DNA of 64,000 bases from Candidatus Ribeiella danica (GCA_016717335.1 JADKFS010000001.1:3100001-3164000); one strand, 5' to 3'. Positions 1 through 7,507 are shown, numbered from the stretch's first letter. Numbers and translations are program-made. Notes: generated by a model from the letters alone, not told the origin.

Positions 1-2
1 TG

Positions 3-1193
3 GACGCGGCCGGCAAGATCGTGATGCCGGGCATGATCTGCGCGCACACCCACTTCTACAGCGCGTTCGCGCGCGGGATGGCCGTGCCCGGCGAGCCGGC
101 GGCGAACTTCATGCAGATCCTGGAGCGGCTGTGGTGGAAGCTCGACCGCGCGCTCACGCTCGAGGATAGCAAGTACAGCGCACTGGTCGGGCTGGTCGAC
201 GCCATTCGCCACGGCACGACCACGCTGATCGACCACCACGCCAGCCCGAGCCAGATCGACGGCTCGCTGGACGCGCTGGCCGAGGCCGCGATCGAGTCCG
301 GCCTGCGGGTCGGGCTGTGCTACGAGGTGACCGACCGCAACGGGCCGGCCGGCGCCAGGGCCGGCATCGCCGAGAACGCGCGCTTCCTCAAGCGGCTGCG
401 GGCCAACCCCAGCCCGCGGCTCGGCGGCTCGTTCGGGCTGCACGCCGCCTTCACGCTGAGCGACGAGACGCTGGACGCCTGCCTCGCGGCGGCCGACGGG
501 CTGGACAGCGGCTTCCACATCCACGTGGCCGAGGACCCCGCCGACGAGGCCGACAGCCTGCAGAAGTACGGCGTGCGCGTGGCCGAACGTCTGGCGCGCA
601 AGGGCATTCTGGGGCCGAAGACGCTAGTTGCGCACGCCATCCACGTCGACGAGCGCGAGATCGACATCCTGCGCGCCACGCGGACCAAGGTCAGCCACCA
701 GCCGCGCAGCAACATGAACAACGCCGTCGGCGCGGCCGAGGTCGAGCGGCTGCTCGGCCAGGGCATCACGCTCGGCCTGGGCAACGACGGCTTCACCAAC
801 AACATGTTCGCCGAGATCCACGCGGCCTACCTGATGCACCGCGCCGCCAAAGGCGACCCGCGCGCGCTGCCGGGCGACCGGCTGCTGGCGATGGCGTTCG
901 ACAACAACGCCGCGATCGCCGGGCTGTTCTTCCCCCGGCCGGTCGGCGCGCTGGCGCCTGGCGTGCTGGCCGACATCATCCTGCTCGACTACTGGCCCTA
1001 CACGCCGCTGACCGACGGCAACTACCCCTGGCAGCTGATCTTCGGCATGGACGGCAGCCACGTCACGCACACGATCTGCGGCGGGCGCATGCTGATGCGC
1101 GACCGCGCGCTGCTGACGCTGGACGAGGCCGCAATCGCCGCGCACGCCCTGCGGCTCGCCCCCGCGATCTGGCGGCGGGTCGAGGAGCTGTAG
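3..1193 (+). CDS. SsnA-like amidohydrolase (5' end outside window)
   Basis: The reading frame is open from the window edge, so the true start lies upstream; 396 residues are visible against about 440 in the SsnA family. It belongs to the metal-dependent amidohydrolase superfamily, which hydrolyses C-N or C-Cl bonds of ring compounds in the cytoplasm. Seen: the metal-binding HTH in CAHTHFYSAFARGM near the visible start, further histidines in HIHVAED and VAHAIHVDE, and the late aspartate in GLGNDGFTNNMF, in the order expected for the TIM barrel. HTHFYSAFARGM resembles SsnA, a putative aminohydrolase often linked to selenium-dependent purine metabolism, but no such genes are present here. The substrate cannot be read from sequence; a chlorohydrolase or deaminase role is possible. 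Confidence 0.82.
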   Translation, partial: DAAGKIVMPGMICAHTHFYSAFARGMAVPGEPAANFMQILERLWWKLDRALTLEDSKYSALVGLVDAIRHGTTTLIDHHASPSQIDGSLDALAEAAIESGLRVGLCYEVTDRNGPAGARAGIAENARFLKRLRANPSPRLGGSFGLHAAFTLSDETLDACLAAADGLDSGFHIHVAEDPADEADSLQKYGVRVAERLARKGILGPKTLVAHAIHVDEREIDILRATRTKVSHQPRSNMNNAVGAAEVERLLGQGITLGLGNDGFTNNMFAEIHAAYLMHRAAKGDPRALPGDRLLAMAFDNNAAIAGLFFPRPVGALAPGVLADIILLDYWPYTPLTDGNYPWQLIFGMDGSHVTHTICGGRMLMRDRALLTLDEAAIAAHALRLAPAIWRRVEEL

Positions 1194-1202
1194 GCCTGTT
1201 GT

Positions 1203-1252
1203 GGCCCTCACCCCCTGCCCCCTCTCTCGCTGGGAGAGGGGGTATTCTTGCT
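1203..1252. repeat. Single-hairpin copy of the CCCTCTCCC palindromic element
   Basis: A run of CCCTCACCCCCTGCCCCCTCTC is followed by GGGAGAGGGGGTATTCTTG. The same arms recur near 3.76, 6.35, 15.43, 40.78 and 63.27 kb. This copy has only the outer hairpin and lacks the central TGCGGTCGC palindrome. It lies just after the amidohydrolase stop and may also act as a weak terminator. Confidence 0.7.
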
Positions 1253-1333
1253 GGCATCATCAGAATGTCAAGAGTATATTCCTCCGCAAAAAAGAAGGGG
1301 TGTAGGGCTCCCCGCAGACCGCGCCATGCGCGC

Positions 1334-1339
1334 TATAAT
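1334..1339 (+). promoter_or_regulatory. Candidate -10 box of alaX
   Basis: TATAAT sits 48 bases upstream of the alanyl-tRNA editing gene start in otherwise GC-rich DNA. No good -35 is visible at the right distance, so this is a partial promoter call. Confidence 0.4.
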
Positions 1340-1387
1340 GTCGCCGACCAGCAGATCGCCGGCAGGCGAGATCAGAGGGGGCAACGC

Positions 1388-2101
1388 ATGACCGAGCTGC
1401 TCTACCACACCGACTCGTACCTTAAGGAGTTTACCGCCCGGGTCGTCGCGGTCGAGGGGGCGCGCGTCGCGCTGGACCGGACGGCGCTGTACGCGACGGG
1501 CGGCGGCCAGCCCGCCGACGCGGGCACGCTGAGCGACGGCGCCCGGACCTGGGCCGTGACCGACGTTCGCCGCGAGGGCGAGCTGGTCTGGCACACGCTG
1601 GCGGGTGAGGGGCTGCCGGCGCCGGGCGACCAGCTGCGCGGCGTCGTCGACTGGGGCCGGCGCTACAGGCTCATGCGGACGCACACCGCGCTGCACCTGC
1701 TCTGCGGCGTGATCTGGCGCGACTACCAGGCGCCGGTGACGGGCGGGAACATGGACACCGACGAGGGCCGGCTGGACTTCGAGCTGGCGAACTTCTCGAA
1801 CGAGCTGGCCCAGGAGATCGTCGCGAAGGTCAACCAGGAGGTCGCGGCCGACCGCCCGGTCGAGGTCAAGATCCTGCCGCGCGCCGAGGCCTTCCAGATC
1901 CCCGATCTCATCCGCACCAAGATCAACCTGCTGCCGGAGGGGATCGCGCAGGTGCGCACGGTCAACATCGTCGGGCTGGACCTGCAGGCCGACGGCGGCA
2001 CGCACGTCGCGCGCACCGGCGAGGTCGGGGCGGTGCGGCTGCTGAAGACGCGCTCCAAGGGCGCCAGCAACAAGCGGATCGTGATCGGCCTGGAGGGGTA
2101 G
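1388..2101 (+). CDS. Alanyl-tRNA editing protein (AlaX-like)
   Basis: This 237-residue stand-alone relative of the AlaRS editing domain should hydrolyse Ser-tRNA(Ala) or Gly-tRNA(Ala), protecting translation from mischarging. Seen: the N-terminal beta-barrel with GGGQPADAG, the first zinc motif HTALHLL (HxxxH), and the second motif ADGGTHVARTGEVG near the C-terminus. In well-studied AlaX proteins the second motif begins with Cys (CxxxH); here Asp stands at that position, which may be a subfamily trait. The ATG follows a purine-rich AGAGGGGGCAACGC ribosome site. The function call is good; the exact tRNA specificity is not visible. Confidence 0.88.
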   Translation: MTELLYHTDSYLKEFTARVVAVEGARVALDRTALYATGGGQPADAGTLSDGARTWAVTDVRREGELVWHTLAGEGLPAPGDQLRGVVDWGRRYRLMRTHTALHLLCGVIWRDYQAPVTGGNMDTDEGRLDFELANFSNELAQEIVAKVNQEVAADRPVEVKILPRAEAFQIPDLIRTKINLLPEGIAQVRTVNIVGLDLQADGGTHVARTGEVGAVRLLKTRSKGASNKRIVIGLEG

Positions 2102-2124
2102 CTCGGCCGCTTGGGGCAGACCTA

Positions 2125-2191
2125 TCCGCGCATTGCGCGAATTCCCGCGAACGGTTTCATGTTGTTCGCGAAGATTTGCGCAATGCGCGGA
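2125..2191. terminator. Large two-part hairpin between convergent genes
   Basis: TCCGCGCATTGCGC (2125-2138) is perfectly complementary to 2178-2191. A second nested pair, CGCGAAC (2146-2152) and GTTCGCG (2164-2170), lies inside. It sits between the convergent alaX and aminotransferase genes, so a bidirectional terminator is likely, although there is no T-tract. Confidence 0.6.
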
Positions 2192-2200
2192 TGTTGCTTA

Positions 2201-3448
2201 CTACCCGGCAACCTCGCCGATCGCCGCGGCGAGGCGACGGACGCCCTCCTCGATCCGGTCGGGCGGCGAGTACGAGAAGTTCAGCCGCAGCGTGTTCTCG
2301 CCGCCGCCATTCGCGTGGAAGTCGGCGCCGGGAACGAACGCGACCTGCCGCTCGATCGCGCGCTGCAGCAGATCCTTGGCCCTGAGCTGCTCGGGCAAGG
2401 TCACCCACAGGAACATCCCGCCCTCGGGCCGGGTCCAGCGCGCGCCGGGCGGCATCATGCGCTCCAGCGCGCCAAGCATCGCGTCGCGCCGCTCGTGGTA
2501 GATCCGCCGGATCTTGGGGATCTGCCGGTCGAGCAGGCCGTCGCGGCAGGTCTCGTAGGCGATCGCCTGGGCCAGCGAGCCGGTGTGCAGGTCGAGCCCC
2601 TGTTTGACCTGGACCATGCGGCGCAGCAGCGCCTCCGGCCCGACAGCCCAGCCGATCCGCAGCCCCGGCGCCAGCAACTTGGAGAAGGTGCTCAGGTAGA
2701 GCACCTGGCGCGGCCCGTCATGGAGCTCGGCGTCCAGCGCGGCGAGCAGCGGCGGCGCCTCGCCGCTGTAGCGCAGCTGGCCGTACGGGTCGTCCTCGAC
2801 GATCGGCAGCCCGCGCCGCGCCGCCAGGTCGATCAGCGCGCGCCGCCGCTCGGCCGACATCGTCACGCCGGTGGGGTTCTGGAAGCTCGCGACCGTGTAG
2901 AGGAACTTCGGCACGCGCCCGGCGCGCGCCAGCTCGTCCAGCGCCCGCTCGAGCGCGTCGATCTGCAGCCCGTCCTGGTCCATCGGCAGCGACACGAAGC
3001 TCGGGCGGTAGGGCCGAAATGCCTGCAGCGCACCCATGTAGGTCGGCTGCTCGACCAGCACGACGTCGCCGGGGTCGATCAGCAGCTTGCCGGCCATGTC
3101 GAGCCCCTGCTGCGACCCGCTGAGGATCAGGATCTGGTCGGCCGCGACCGGCAGGCCGCGAGCGCGCATTAGCTCGGCCAGCAGCTGGCGCAGCGGCGGG
3201 AAGCCCTCGGTCGGCCCGTACTGCAGCACCCGGCCGGCCTCGCGCGCCAGCACGCGCTCGGCCGCCAGCGCGATCTCCTCGGCCGGGAAGCACTCCGGCG
3301 CGGGCAGGCCGCCTGCGAACGAGATCACGCCGGGCTGCTCGGTCACCTTGAGCAGCTCGCGGATCGCCGAGCTGGTGATCGAGCTGACCGCCGTGGCCCA
3401 GTGGTCGGTCCAAACGTCGGGCGCGGCGGGCGTTGAAGGGGTAGCCAT
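2201..3448 (-). CDS. PLP-dependent aminotransferase, LysN/2-aminoadipate type
   Basis: A 415-residue fold-type I aminotransferase. Seen: the PLP lysine in STFSKLLAPGLRIGW, the PLP-phosphate and aspartate region VEDDPYGQLRY, the conserved FQNPTGVTMS, and an N-terminal VISFAGGLPAPECFP, all typical of the MocR/LysN branch. No N-terminal GntR DNA-binding domain is present, so it is an enzyme rather than a MocR regulator. Likely substrates are 2-aminoadipate, branched-chain or aromatic amino acids. The ATG is preceded by AGAAGGAG at good spacing, and it follows a tiny membrane-protein gene by 15 bases, so the two are probably cotranscribed. Confidence 0.87.
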   Translation of the reverse strand: MATPSTPAAPDVWTDHWATAVSSITSSAIRELLKVTEQPGVISFAGGLPAPECFPAEEIALAAERVLAREAGRVLQYGPTEGFPPLRQLLAELMRARGLPVAADQILILSGSQQGLDMAGKLLIDPGDVVLVEQPTYMGALQAFRPYRPSFVSLPMDQDGLQIDALERALDELARAGRVPKFLYTVASFQNPTGVTMSAERRRALIDLAARRGLPIVEDDPYGQLRYSGEAPPLLAALDAELHDGPRQVLYLSTFSKLLAPGLRIGWAVGPEALLRRMVQVKQGLDLHTGSLAQAIAYETCRDGLLDRQIPKIRRIYHERRDAMLGALERMMPPGARWTRPEGGMFLWVTLPEQLRAKDLLQRAIERQVAFVPGADFHANGGGENTLRLNFSYSPPDRIEEGVRRLAAAIGEVAG

Positions 3449-3463
3449 CGGTATGCTCCTTCT

Positions 3464-3589
3464 CTATTTCCGCCGGCGGGCGCGGAAGTAGCCACCACGG
3501 TAGGCCAGGCCTGCCACGATCAGCAGCACGACCAGGATGATCAGGCACTCGGGCAGGCCAAGTCGAAATAGCATAGGTCCTCGATACAT
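3464..3589 (-). CDS. Small TatA-like single-helix membrane protein
   Basis: A 41-residue frame, or 36 residues if the second ATG at 3574 is used. The sequence LFRLGLPECLIILVVLLIVAGLAY is one hydrophobic helix followed by a basic tail RGGYFRARRRK. The start LGLPECLIILVVLLI resembles the N-terminus of TatA (LGxPEL plus helix), but the FG hinge and amphipathic helix of TatA are missing. It ends 15 bases before the aminotransferase start and probably shares its transcript. Function is unknown; it may be a Tat-derived micro-membrane protein or a chance hydrophobic peptide. Confidence 0.5.
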   Translation of the reverse strand: MYRGPMLFRLGLPECLIILVVLLIVAGLAYRGGYFRARRRK

Positions 3590-3756
3590 GCCGCCTGTCT
3601 GTGTCAGCAGCCCGGCGGCGCCACGTGGGGAAACGAGCAACAGTATACCAGCGCGCTCCGATTCGAGCCAGCGACAATTGTCGCGCGTCGACGATGACAA
3701 GATTGTTAGTCGTCTGCGCCGCGCTTGCGCTATAATCGTGGTGATATTCTGGATCA

Positions 3757-3893
3757 CCCCACCCCCTGCCCCCTCCCCGCATGCGGGGAGGGGGAATTCT
3801 CGGCATCTGCGTGCGGTCGCACAGCGACCGCACGCAGATGCCAGAAGGATACCCACCTCTCCCGTAACCCGAGAGGAGGGCTGGGGCTGTGGG
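3757..3893. repeat. Composite palindromic element, full copy 1
   Basis: The order is an outer hairpin (ACCCCCTGCCCCCTCCCCGC with GCGGGGAGGGGG), a central palindrome of 19-bp arms at 3802-3820 and 3824-3842 around loop ACA, then a second outer hairpin (CCTCTCCCG with CGAGAGG). The core of the centre is TGCGGTCGC/GCGACCGCA; the outer part of the arms (GGCATCTGCG) is specific to this locus. It lies between the candidate -10 (TATAAT, 3731-3736) and the start of the ybaK-like gene, so it would be transcribed into that gene's leader. Confidence 0.8.
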
Positions 3894-3919
3894 CAAACAG
3901 CATTTCTGGAAGGTGTGCG

Positions 3920-4408
3920 ATGGAACCAGCCGTCTCTCTGCGCAGCCCCGAGCAGCTACGCGACCTGGCCGCGGCGCGCGGGGTCGCGGTGGAGCTGCAC
4001 CCGGCCGGCCGCCCGATGCCGACGGTCGAGCTGGCGGCGGCGGCGCTTGGCGTCCCCGTCGCCGCGATGACCAAGAACATCGTCTGCCTGGTCGCCGGCG
4101 CGCCGGTGCTGGTGATCGCCGCCGGCCTGTCGCGCATCGACGACCGCGCGCTGGCGCAGCACTACGGCGTTGGGCGCAAGAAGGTCGGCCTGGCCGCGGC
4201 CGAGCGCGCCTATGCGATCACCGGCTTTGTGGTCGGCTGCATGCCGTCGTTCGGCCACCGCGAGGCCCTGCCGACGCTGATCGACGAGGCGGTGGCGCGG
4301 CTCGATCGCGTCTATGGCGGCACCGGCGACCCGACCGTGCTGATCTCGCTCGCGACGCGCGATCTGGCCGCGCTGACGGGCGGGACGGTGGCGGCGATCT
4401 GCCGGTAG
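3920..4408 (+). CDS. YbaK/EbsC-family aminoacyl-tRNA deacylase
   Basis: A 162-residue protein of the YbaK/ProX editing fold, which removes wrong amino acids (classically Cys from tRNA(Pro)) in trans. Seen: MTKNIVCLVAG, with the conserved lysine of the YbaK pocket, and GFVVGCMPSFGHR, the GxxxGGxxPFG-like loop with some changes. The ATG at 3920 follows CTGGAAGGTGTGCG. The long leader contains a composite palindromic repeat. With alaX 2 kb away, the window holds two separate tRNA-proofreading proteins. Confidence 0.85.
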   Translation: MEPAVSLRSPEQLRDLAAARGVAVELHPAGRPMPTVELAAAALGVPVAAMTKNIVCLVAGAPVLVIAAGLSRIDDRALAQHYGVGRKKVGLAAAERAYAITGFVVGCMPSFGHREALPTLIDEAVARLDRVYGGTGDPTVLISLATRDLAALTGGTVAAICR

Positions 4409-4530
4409 AGCGAACGAACGTTGGCACGCTGACCTTGGTCGTTGGTCTTTCGTCCTTCGTCTCGCGTCGACGTGGAACGCGCGAATGTGCGAACGGTGGC
4501 CTTTATCTGGCGCGATTTGGTAGGCAAGCA

Positions 4531-5340
4531 ATGGACTGGCTGCGCGTGGCCCGACATCTGTGGGTGATCGCCCTGCTCGCGGCATCGCTGTGCGCCGCGG
4601 GCGGGGCCGTGGCGTCCACAGCGGGCGCCGCGGCGACGGTGCTGTACGACGGGGCGGCGGGCACTGCGCCGGATCGGCAGGGCTGGGCCTACGTGACTCG
4701 CGACGGCCCGGCGGTGCGCGCCAACCAGGGCGGGGCGACGATGGTCGACACGACCGCCAGCATGACCATGTGGGCCGGCTACGCCGCGAGCGCCGGGGGC
4801 TTCCTCGGCAGCAGCGCGCCCGTGCCGGCGCTCGACCGCGCGACCGGCTACACGGTCACGTTCACCGCGCGGGTGGAGCGTGAGGATCATTCCGCCGCGG
4901 GCGCCGACAAGGATAAGGACGGCATCGCCGACCGGGCCGGCTTCAGCGCGATCGCGGTCAGCGCAGATAAGCGGGCGATCGAGCTTGGCTTCTGGGAGGG
5001 CCAGATCTGGGCGCAGGAGGACGGCGCGCACGAGCCGCCCGACGGCACGCTGTTTACGCACGCGGAGGGCGCGGCCTTCGACACCACCGGCCCGATCACC
5101 TACACCCTGGCGATCGCGGGCGACCGCTACCGCCTCTCCGGCGGCGGCCAGGCGATCCTGACGGGCCGGCTGCGCGACTATAGCGGCTTTCAGGCCCCGG
5201 TGGACCCGTACGAGACGCCGAGCTTCCTGTTCTTCGGCGACAACACCGGGACGGCCAGCGGGCGCTTCTGGCTCGCGTATGTCGCCGTGGCGGTCGCGGA
5301 CAACCGGCGGCTATACCTGCCGCTGATCGCGCATCCCTAG
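4531..5340 (+). CDS. Secreted protein with LPLI-type C-terminal tail
   Basis: A 269-residue protein with a signal peptide (basic MDWLRVARHLW, hydrophobic VIALLAASLCAAGGAVA, cleavage near ASTAGA). The rest is predicted beta-rich and extracellular. DKDKDGIADRAGF is a calcium-loop-like DxDxDG motif. The C-terminus is RRLYLPLIAHP, a short hydrophobic tail that I associate with secreted Chloroflexota proteins; this is recollection plus inference. The body resembles exported sandwich domains (VLYDGAAGTAPDRQGWAYV), but I cannot name a family. It stands alone between ybaK and a convergent LOG gene. Confidence 0.7.
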   Translation: MDWLRVARHLWVIALLAASLCAAGGAVASTAGAAATVLYDGAAGTAPDRQGWAYVTRDGPAVRANQGGATMVDTTASMTMWAGYAASAGGFLGSSAPVPALDRATGYTVTFTARVEREDHSAAGADKDKDGIADRAGFSAIAVSADKRAIELGFWEGQIWAQEDGAHEPPDGTLFTHAEGAAFDTTGPITYTLAIAGDRYRLSGGGQAILTGRLRDYSGFQAPVDPYETPSFLFFGDNTGTASGRFWLAYVAVAVADNRRLYLPLIAHP

Positions 5341-5344
5341 CGCA

Positions 5345-5372
5345 ATTGCAGATTGCAGATTGCAGATTGTGG
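5345..5372. repeat. Heptamer array ATTGCAG x3 + ATTGTGG
   Basis: Four consecutive 7-bp units directly follow the secreted-protein stop. The complementary unit CTGCAAT forms another array at 6783-6810. Confidence 0.85.
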
Positions 5373-5403
5373 CAAGCGTATTCTGATACGGGGGTATCCG
5401 AGT

Positions 5404-6231
5404 CTACTGCTCACTACCCATGACCCTGCGGGTCTCCTCGCGGGCGGCGTGCTCCTCGTCGGCGCGCCAGCGCTGCTCGCGGGTCGCCTGGACGATCATG
5501 TCGCGCACCTCGGCCGGCGAGTCGGCGATCACCAGCAGGTCGAGGTCGGCCGCGGCGATCTTGCCCTCCGACAGCATGGTCGCGCGCAGCCACTCGCGCA
5601 GGCCGCCCCAGTAGGCCGATCCGAACAGGATCACCGGGAAGTTCTGCACCTTGCCGGTCTGGATGAGCGTCAGCGCCTCGAACAGCTCGTCCATCGTGCC
5701 GAAGCCGCCGGGGAAGATCACAAACCCCTGGGTGTACTTGACGAACATAGTCTTGCGGACGAAGAAGTAGCGAAACTCGACCGCGATGTCGACATAGCCG
5801 TTGACGCCCTGCTCGAACGGCAGCTCGATGTTCAGGCCGATCGACTTGACGCCGGCGATGCGCGCGCCGCGGTTGCCGGCCTCCATAATGCCCGGCCCGC
5901 CGCCGGTGATGATCGCGAAGCCGGCCTCGCCGAGCAGCCGCGCGGTCTCCTCGGCGGCCTGGTACATCGGGTCGTCCTGCCGGACGCGCGCCGAGCCGAA
6001 CAGCGTGACCGCCGGGCCGAGCGCGGCCAGCGCCTCGAAGCCCTCGACAAACTCGCCCATGATCCTGAACACCCGCCACGGGTCGGTGTTGGTGAACAGC
6101 TCCTGCTCCGGCAGGGGCTTGCTCAAGAGGCGCTCGTCCTCGGTCGACTTGCCGCTGATCGCCGCGCGGTTGAGCGAGCGGGGCGCGTGGCGCCGGTGAT
6201 TCTGGCGCCCCGGTATGTCTTTCTTTGCCAT
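5404..6231 (-). CDS. LOG-family (TIGR00730) Rossmann-fold nucleotide-processing protein
   Basis: A 275-residue protein of the lysine-decarboxylase-like LOG family; characterised members release cytokinin bases from nucleotide 5'-monophosphates or hydrolyse AMP. Seen: the signature PGGFGTMDELFEALTLIQT, the nucleotide motif ITGGGPGIMEAGNRGA, and the conserved RYFFVRKTMFVKYTQG. The first 60 residues are a basic extension rich in R and H, preceding FRIMGEFVEGFEAL. The start ATG at 6231 follows AAAGAGAG. It is a single-gene unit, probably a house-keeping nucleotide phosphoribohydrolase. Confidence 0.87.
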   Translation of the reverse strand: MAKKDIPGRQNHRRHAPRSLNRAAISGKSTEDERLLSKPLPEQELFTNTDPWRVFRIMGEFVEGFEALAALGPAVTLFGSARVRQDDPMYQAAEETARLLGEAGFAIITGGGPGIMEAGNRGARIAGVKSIGLNIELPFEQGVNGYVDIAVEFRYFFVRKTMFVKYTQGFVIFPGGFGTMDELFEALTLIQTGKVQNFPVILFGSAYWGGLREWLRATMLSEGKIAAADLDLLVIADSPAEVRDMIVQATREQRWRADEEHAAREETRRVMGSEQ

Positions 6232-6346
6232 AGTCTAGCTCTCTTTCTGCATCAGCCCTATTCTACTGCAATGCTGATGCCAGTATGTTTTTGGCCTCTG
6301 GCCCTCTGCCAAATATGAAAGACAGGATTCGTGCAACGTCGGCCCT

Positions 6347-6484
6347 CACCCCCCTACCCCCTCTCCCGTACGCGGGAGAGGGGGGGTATTGTTGGCGTGG
6401 TGGTGTGGTCGCAAAGCGACCGCACCACCACGCTAACTGTGTTTCCCCCGCCCCTGGCAGGGGAGGGGGCAGGGGGTGGGGTGA
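6347..6484. repeat. Composite palindromic element, full copy 2
   Basis: Outer hairpin CCCTCTCCCGTACGCGGGAG, then central arms 6395-6412 and 6416-6433 around loop AAA with a single G-T mismatch, then a second outer hairpin (CCCGCCCCTGGCAGGGGAGG). The core TGTGGTCGC/GCGACCGCA is shared with other copies; the locus-specific arm is GCGTGGTGG. It lies 40 bases upstream of the T-box promoter. Confidence 0.8.
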
Positions 6485-6523
6485 TCAGAGGAACATACCA
6501 CATTAATACGGCGGAGGACTGAC

Positions 6524-6553
6524 TTGACATACCGCTCGTGCGCGTGGTATGAT
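6524..6553 (+). promoter_or_regulatory. Promoter of the T-box/thrS unit
   Basis: TTGACA (6524-6529), 18-base spacer, TATGAT (6548-6553). A strong housekeeping-type promoter that would start transcription near 6560, just before the T-box leader. Confidence 0.8.
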
Positions 6554-6782
6554 CCGCTTCACAAACAGAAATCTGCGTTGACGAGGACGAGTAGCCAGGC
6601 CACAGCCTTCAGGGAGGGCGCGCCACCGACTGAGAGCGCGACCGGCCACGAGCCAGGCGAACACCACCTCCGAGCCGCTCCCCCAACGCCGCCAGGCAAG
6701 TATGGGAGCGCGGCCGGCCACCGATAGCAGGCCTTTGAGATTTCGGATTTCAGCTTTCAGATTCGGATTATGCTAGCGTAAT

Positions 6783-6810
6783 CTACAATCTGCAATCTGC
6801 AATCTGCAAT
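6783..6810. repeat. Heptamer array CTACAAT + CTGCAAT x3 inside T-box leader
   Basis: Four exact 7-bp units lie immediately before the antiterminator/T-box bases. Diverged 7-bp units (TTTCAGC, TTTCAGA) precede it from about 6735. The array therefore interrupts a structured regulatory RNA. Confidence 0.85.
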
Positions 6811-6837
6811 GAAGTTGGGTGGAACCACGAAGCGATG

Positions 6838-6869
6838 CCTTCGTCCCGATCGCGGGGCGGGGGTTTTTT
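6838..6869 (+). terminator. Attenuator terminator of the T-box
   Basis: CCTTCGTCCCG (6838-6848) pairs with CGGGGCGGGGG (6853-6863) over 11 positions including G-U pairs, loop ATCG, followed by TTTTTT. This is a textbook intrinsic terminator directly after the T-box sequence. Confidence 0.88.
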
Positions 6870-6889
6870 GTTTTTACCAGGAGCGAGAG

Positions 6890-7507
6890 ATGAGCTATCA
6901 ATACGATCGCCCGTACCGCCGCCCGCCCGAGCGGCCCCGTCGGCGCGGGCTTGGCTGCCTGGCCTGGCTGGTGCTGCTGGTCTGGGTGCTGCTGCTGGCC
7001 TTGCTGGCCTACCGCTTCTGGCTGCGCCCGCAGGTCAGCCAGTATATCGGCCAGCAGATCGGCGAGCAGCTGCGCAGCAACGTCGGCGCGCAGACCAACC
7101 AGCAGATCGAGCAGGGCGCGGCCGCCGCGCTGCCGACCGCGATCGCCGCGCTGCCCTCGGGCGAGGTGCGCGTTAGCGAGGCGCAGGCCAACGAGTACCT
7201 GGCCGCCCACGCCGATTCGCTTAAGCCGGTCGAGTCGGCCCAGGTCCACTTCGTGCCCGGCGAGGTCCAGACCGACCTGCGCGCGTTTGGCACGATCAGC
7301 ACCGCGCGCATGGGCCTGGCGGTCCAGAACGGCCGGATCATCGCGGTGAACCCGCGGCTCGACGGCCCGCTCGGCCAGCTGGTCGCGCTGCCGGATCTGA
7401 CCAGCGCGCTCGAGCGCCAGCTGAACGACCAGCTCGCCATCCAGGGCCGCCGGATCACCAACGTAGAAGTGGGCGAGGGAGAGCTTGTCATAACGATCGA
7501 AAAGTAG
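6890..7507 (+). CDS. Single-pass membrane protein in T-box/thrS operon
   Basis: A 205-residue protein starting MSYQYDRPYRRPPERPRRR: a basic cytoplasmic tail, then one membrane helix (GCLAWLVLLVWVLLLALLAY, residues about 24-43), then an external domain with VRVSEAQANEYLAAH and two short beta-rich segments ending ITNVEVGEGELVITIEK. The layout recalls small lipid- or membrane-associated LmeA/DUF2993-like proteins, but I do not assign a family. AGGAG stands just upstream of the ATG. It is the first gene after the T-box terminator, so it should be controlled by threonyl-tRNA charging along with thrS, which is unexpected for a membrane protein. Confidence 0.75.
   Translation: MSYQYDRPYRRPPERPRRRGLGCLAWLVLLVWVLLLALLAYRFWLRPQVSQYIGQQIGEQLRSNVGAQTNQQIEQGAAAALPTAIAALPSGEVRVSEAQANEYLAAHADSLKPVESAQVHFVPGEVQTDLRAFGTISTARMGLAVQNGRIIAVNPRLDGPLGQLVALPDLTSALERQLNDQLAIQGRRITNVEVGEGELVITIEK

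Larger units (their letters stand above)
6560..6869 (+). promoter_or_regulatory. T-box riboswitch, probably tRNA(Thr)-responsive
   Basis: The leader reads GACGAGGACGAGTAG near its 5' end (6579-6593), then stem-I segments, and at 6815-6829 the T-box itself, TTGGGTGGAACCACG, which pairs with uncharged tRNA acceptor ends in the antiterminator. A terminator follows at 6838-6869. In the stem-I specifier region the bases GAACACCACCTCCGAG contain ACC, a threonine codon (6663-6665 or 6666-6668), which fits thrS downstream. Expected action: uncharged tRNA(Thr) stabilises the antiterminator, and the membrane-protein gene and thrS are then read. A heptamer array (6783-6810) sits between stem I and the antiterminator. 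The T-box and terminator are seen directly; the specifier is inferred. Confidence 0.82.

Noticed and set aside
317..1387. Long plus-strand open frame (594 codons) overlapping the amidohydrolase
   Set aside because: It is rich in R, A, G and P as expected for the shifted frame of a GC-rich gene; only its last part, the AlaX region, is real.
6520..6730. Short plus- and minus-strand frames in the T-box leader
   Set aside because: They cover the stem-I region and have no protein features; the RNA structure explains the sequence.
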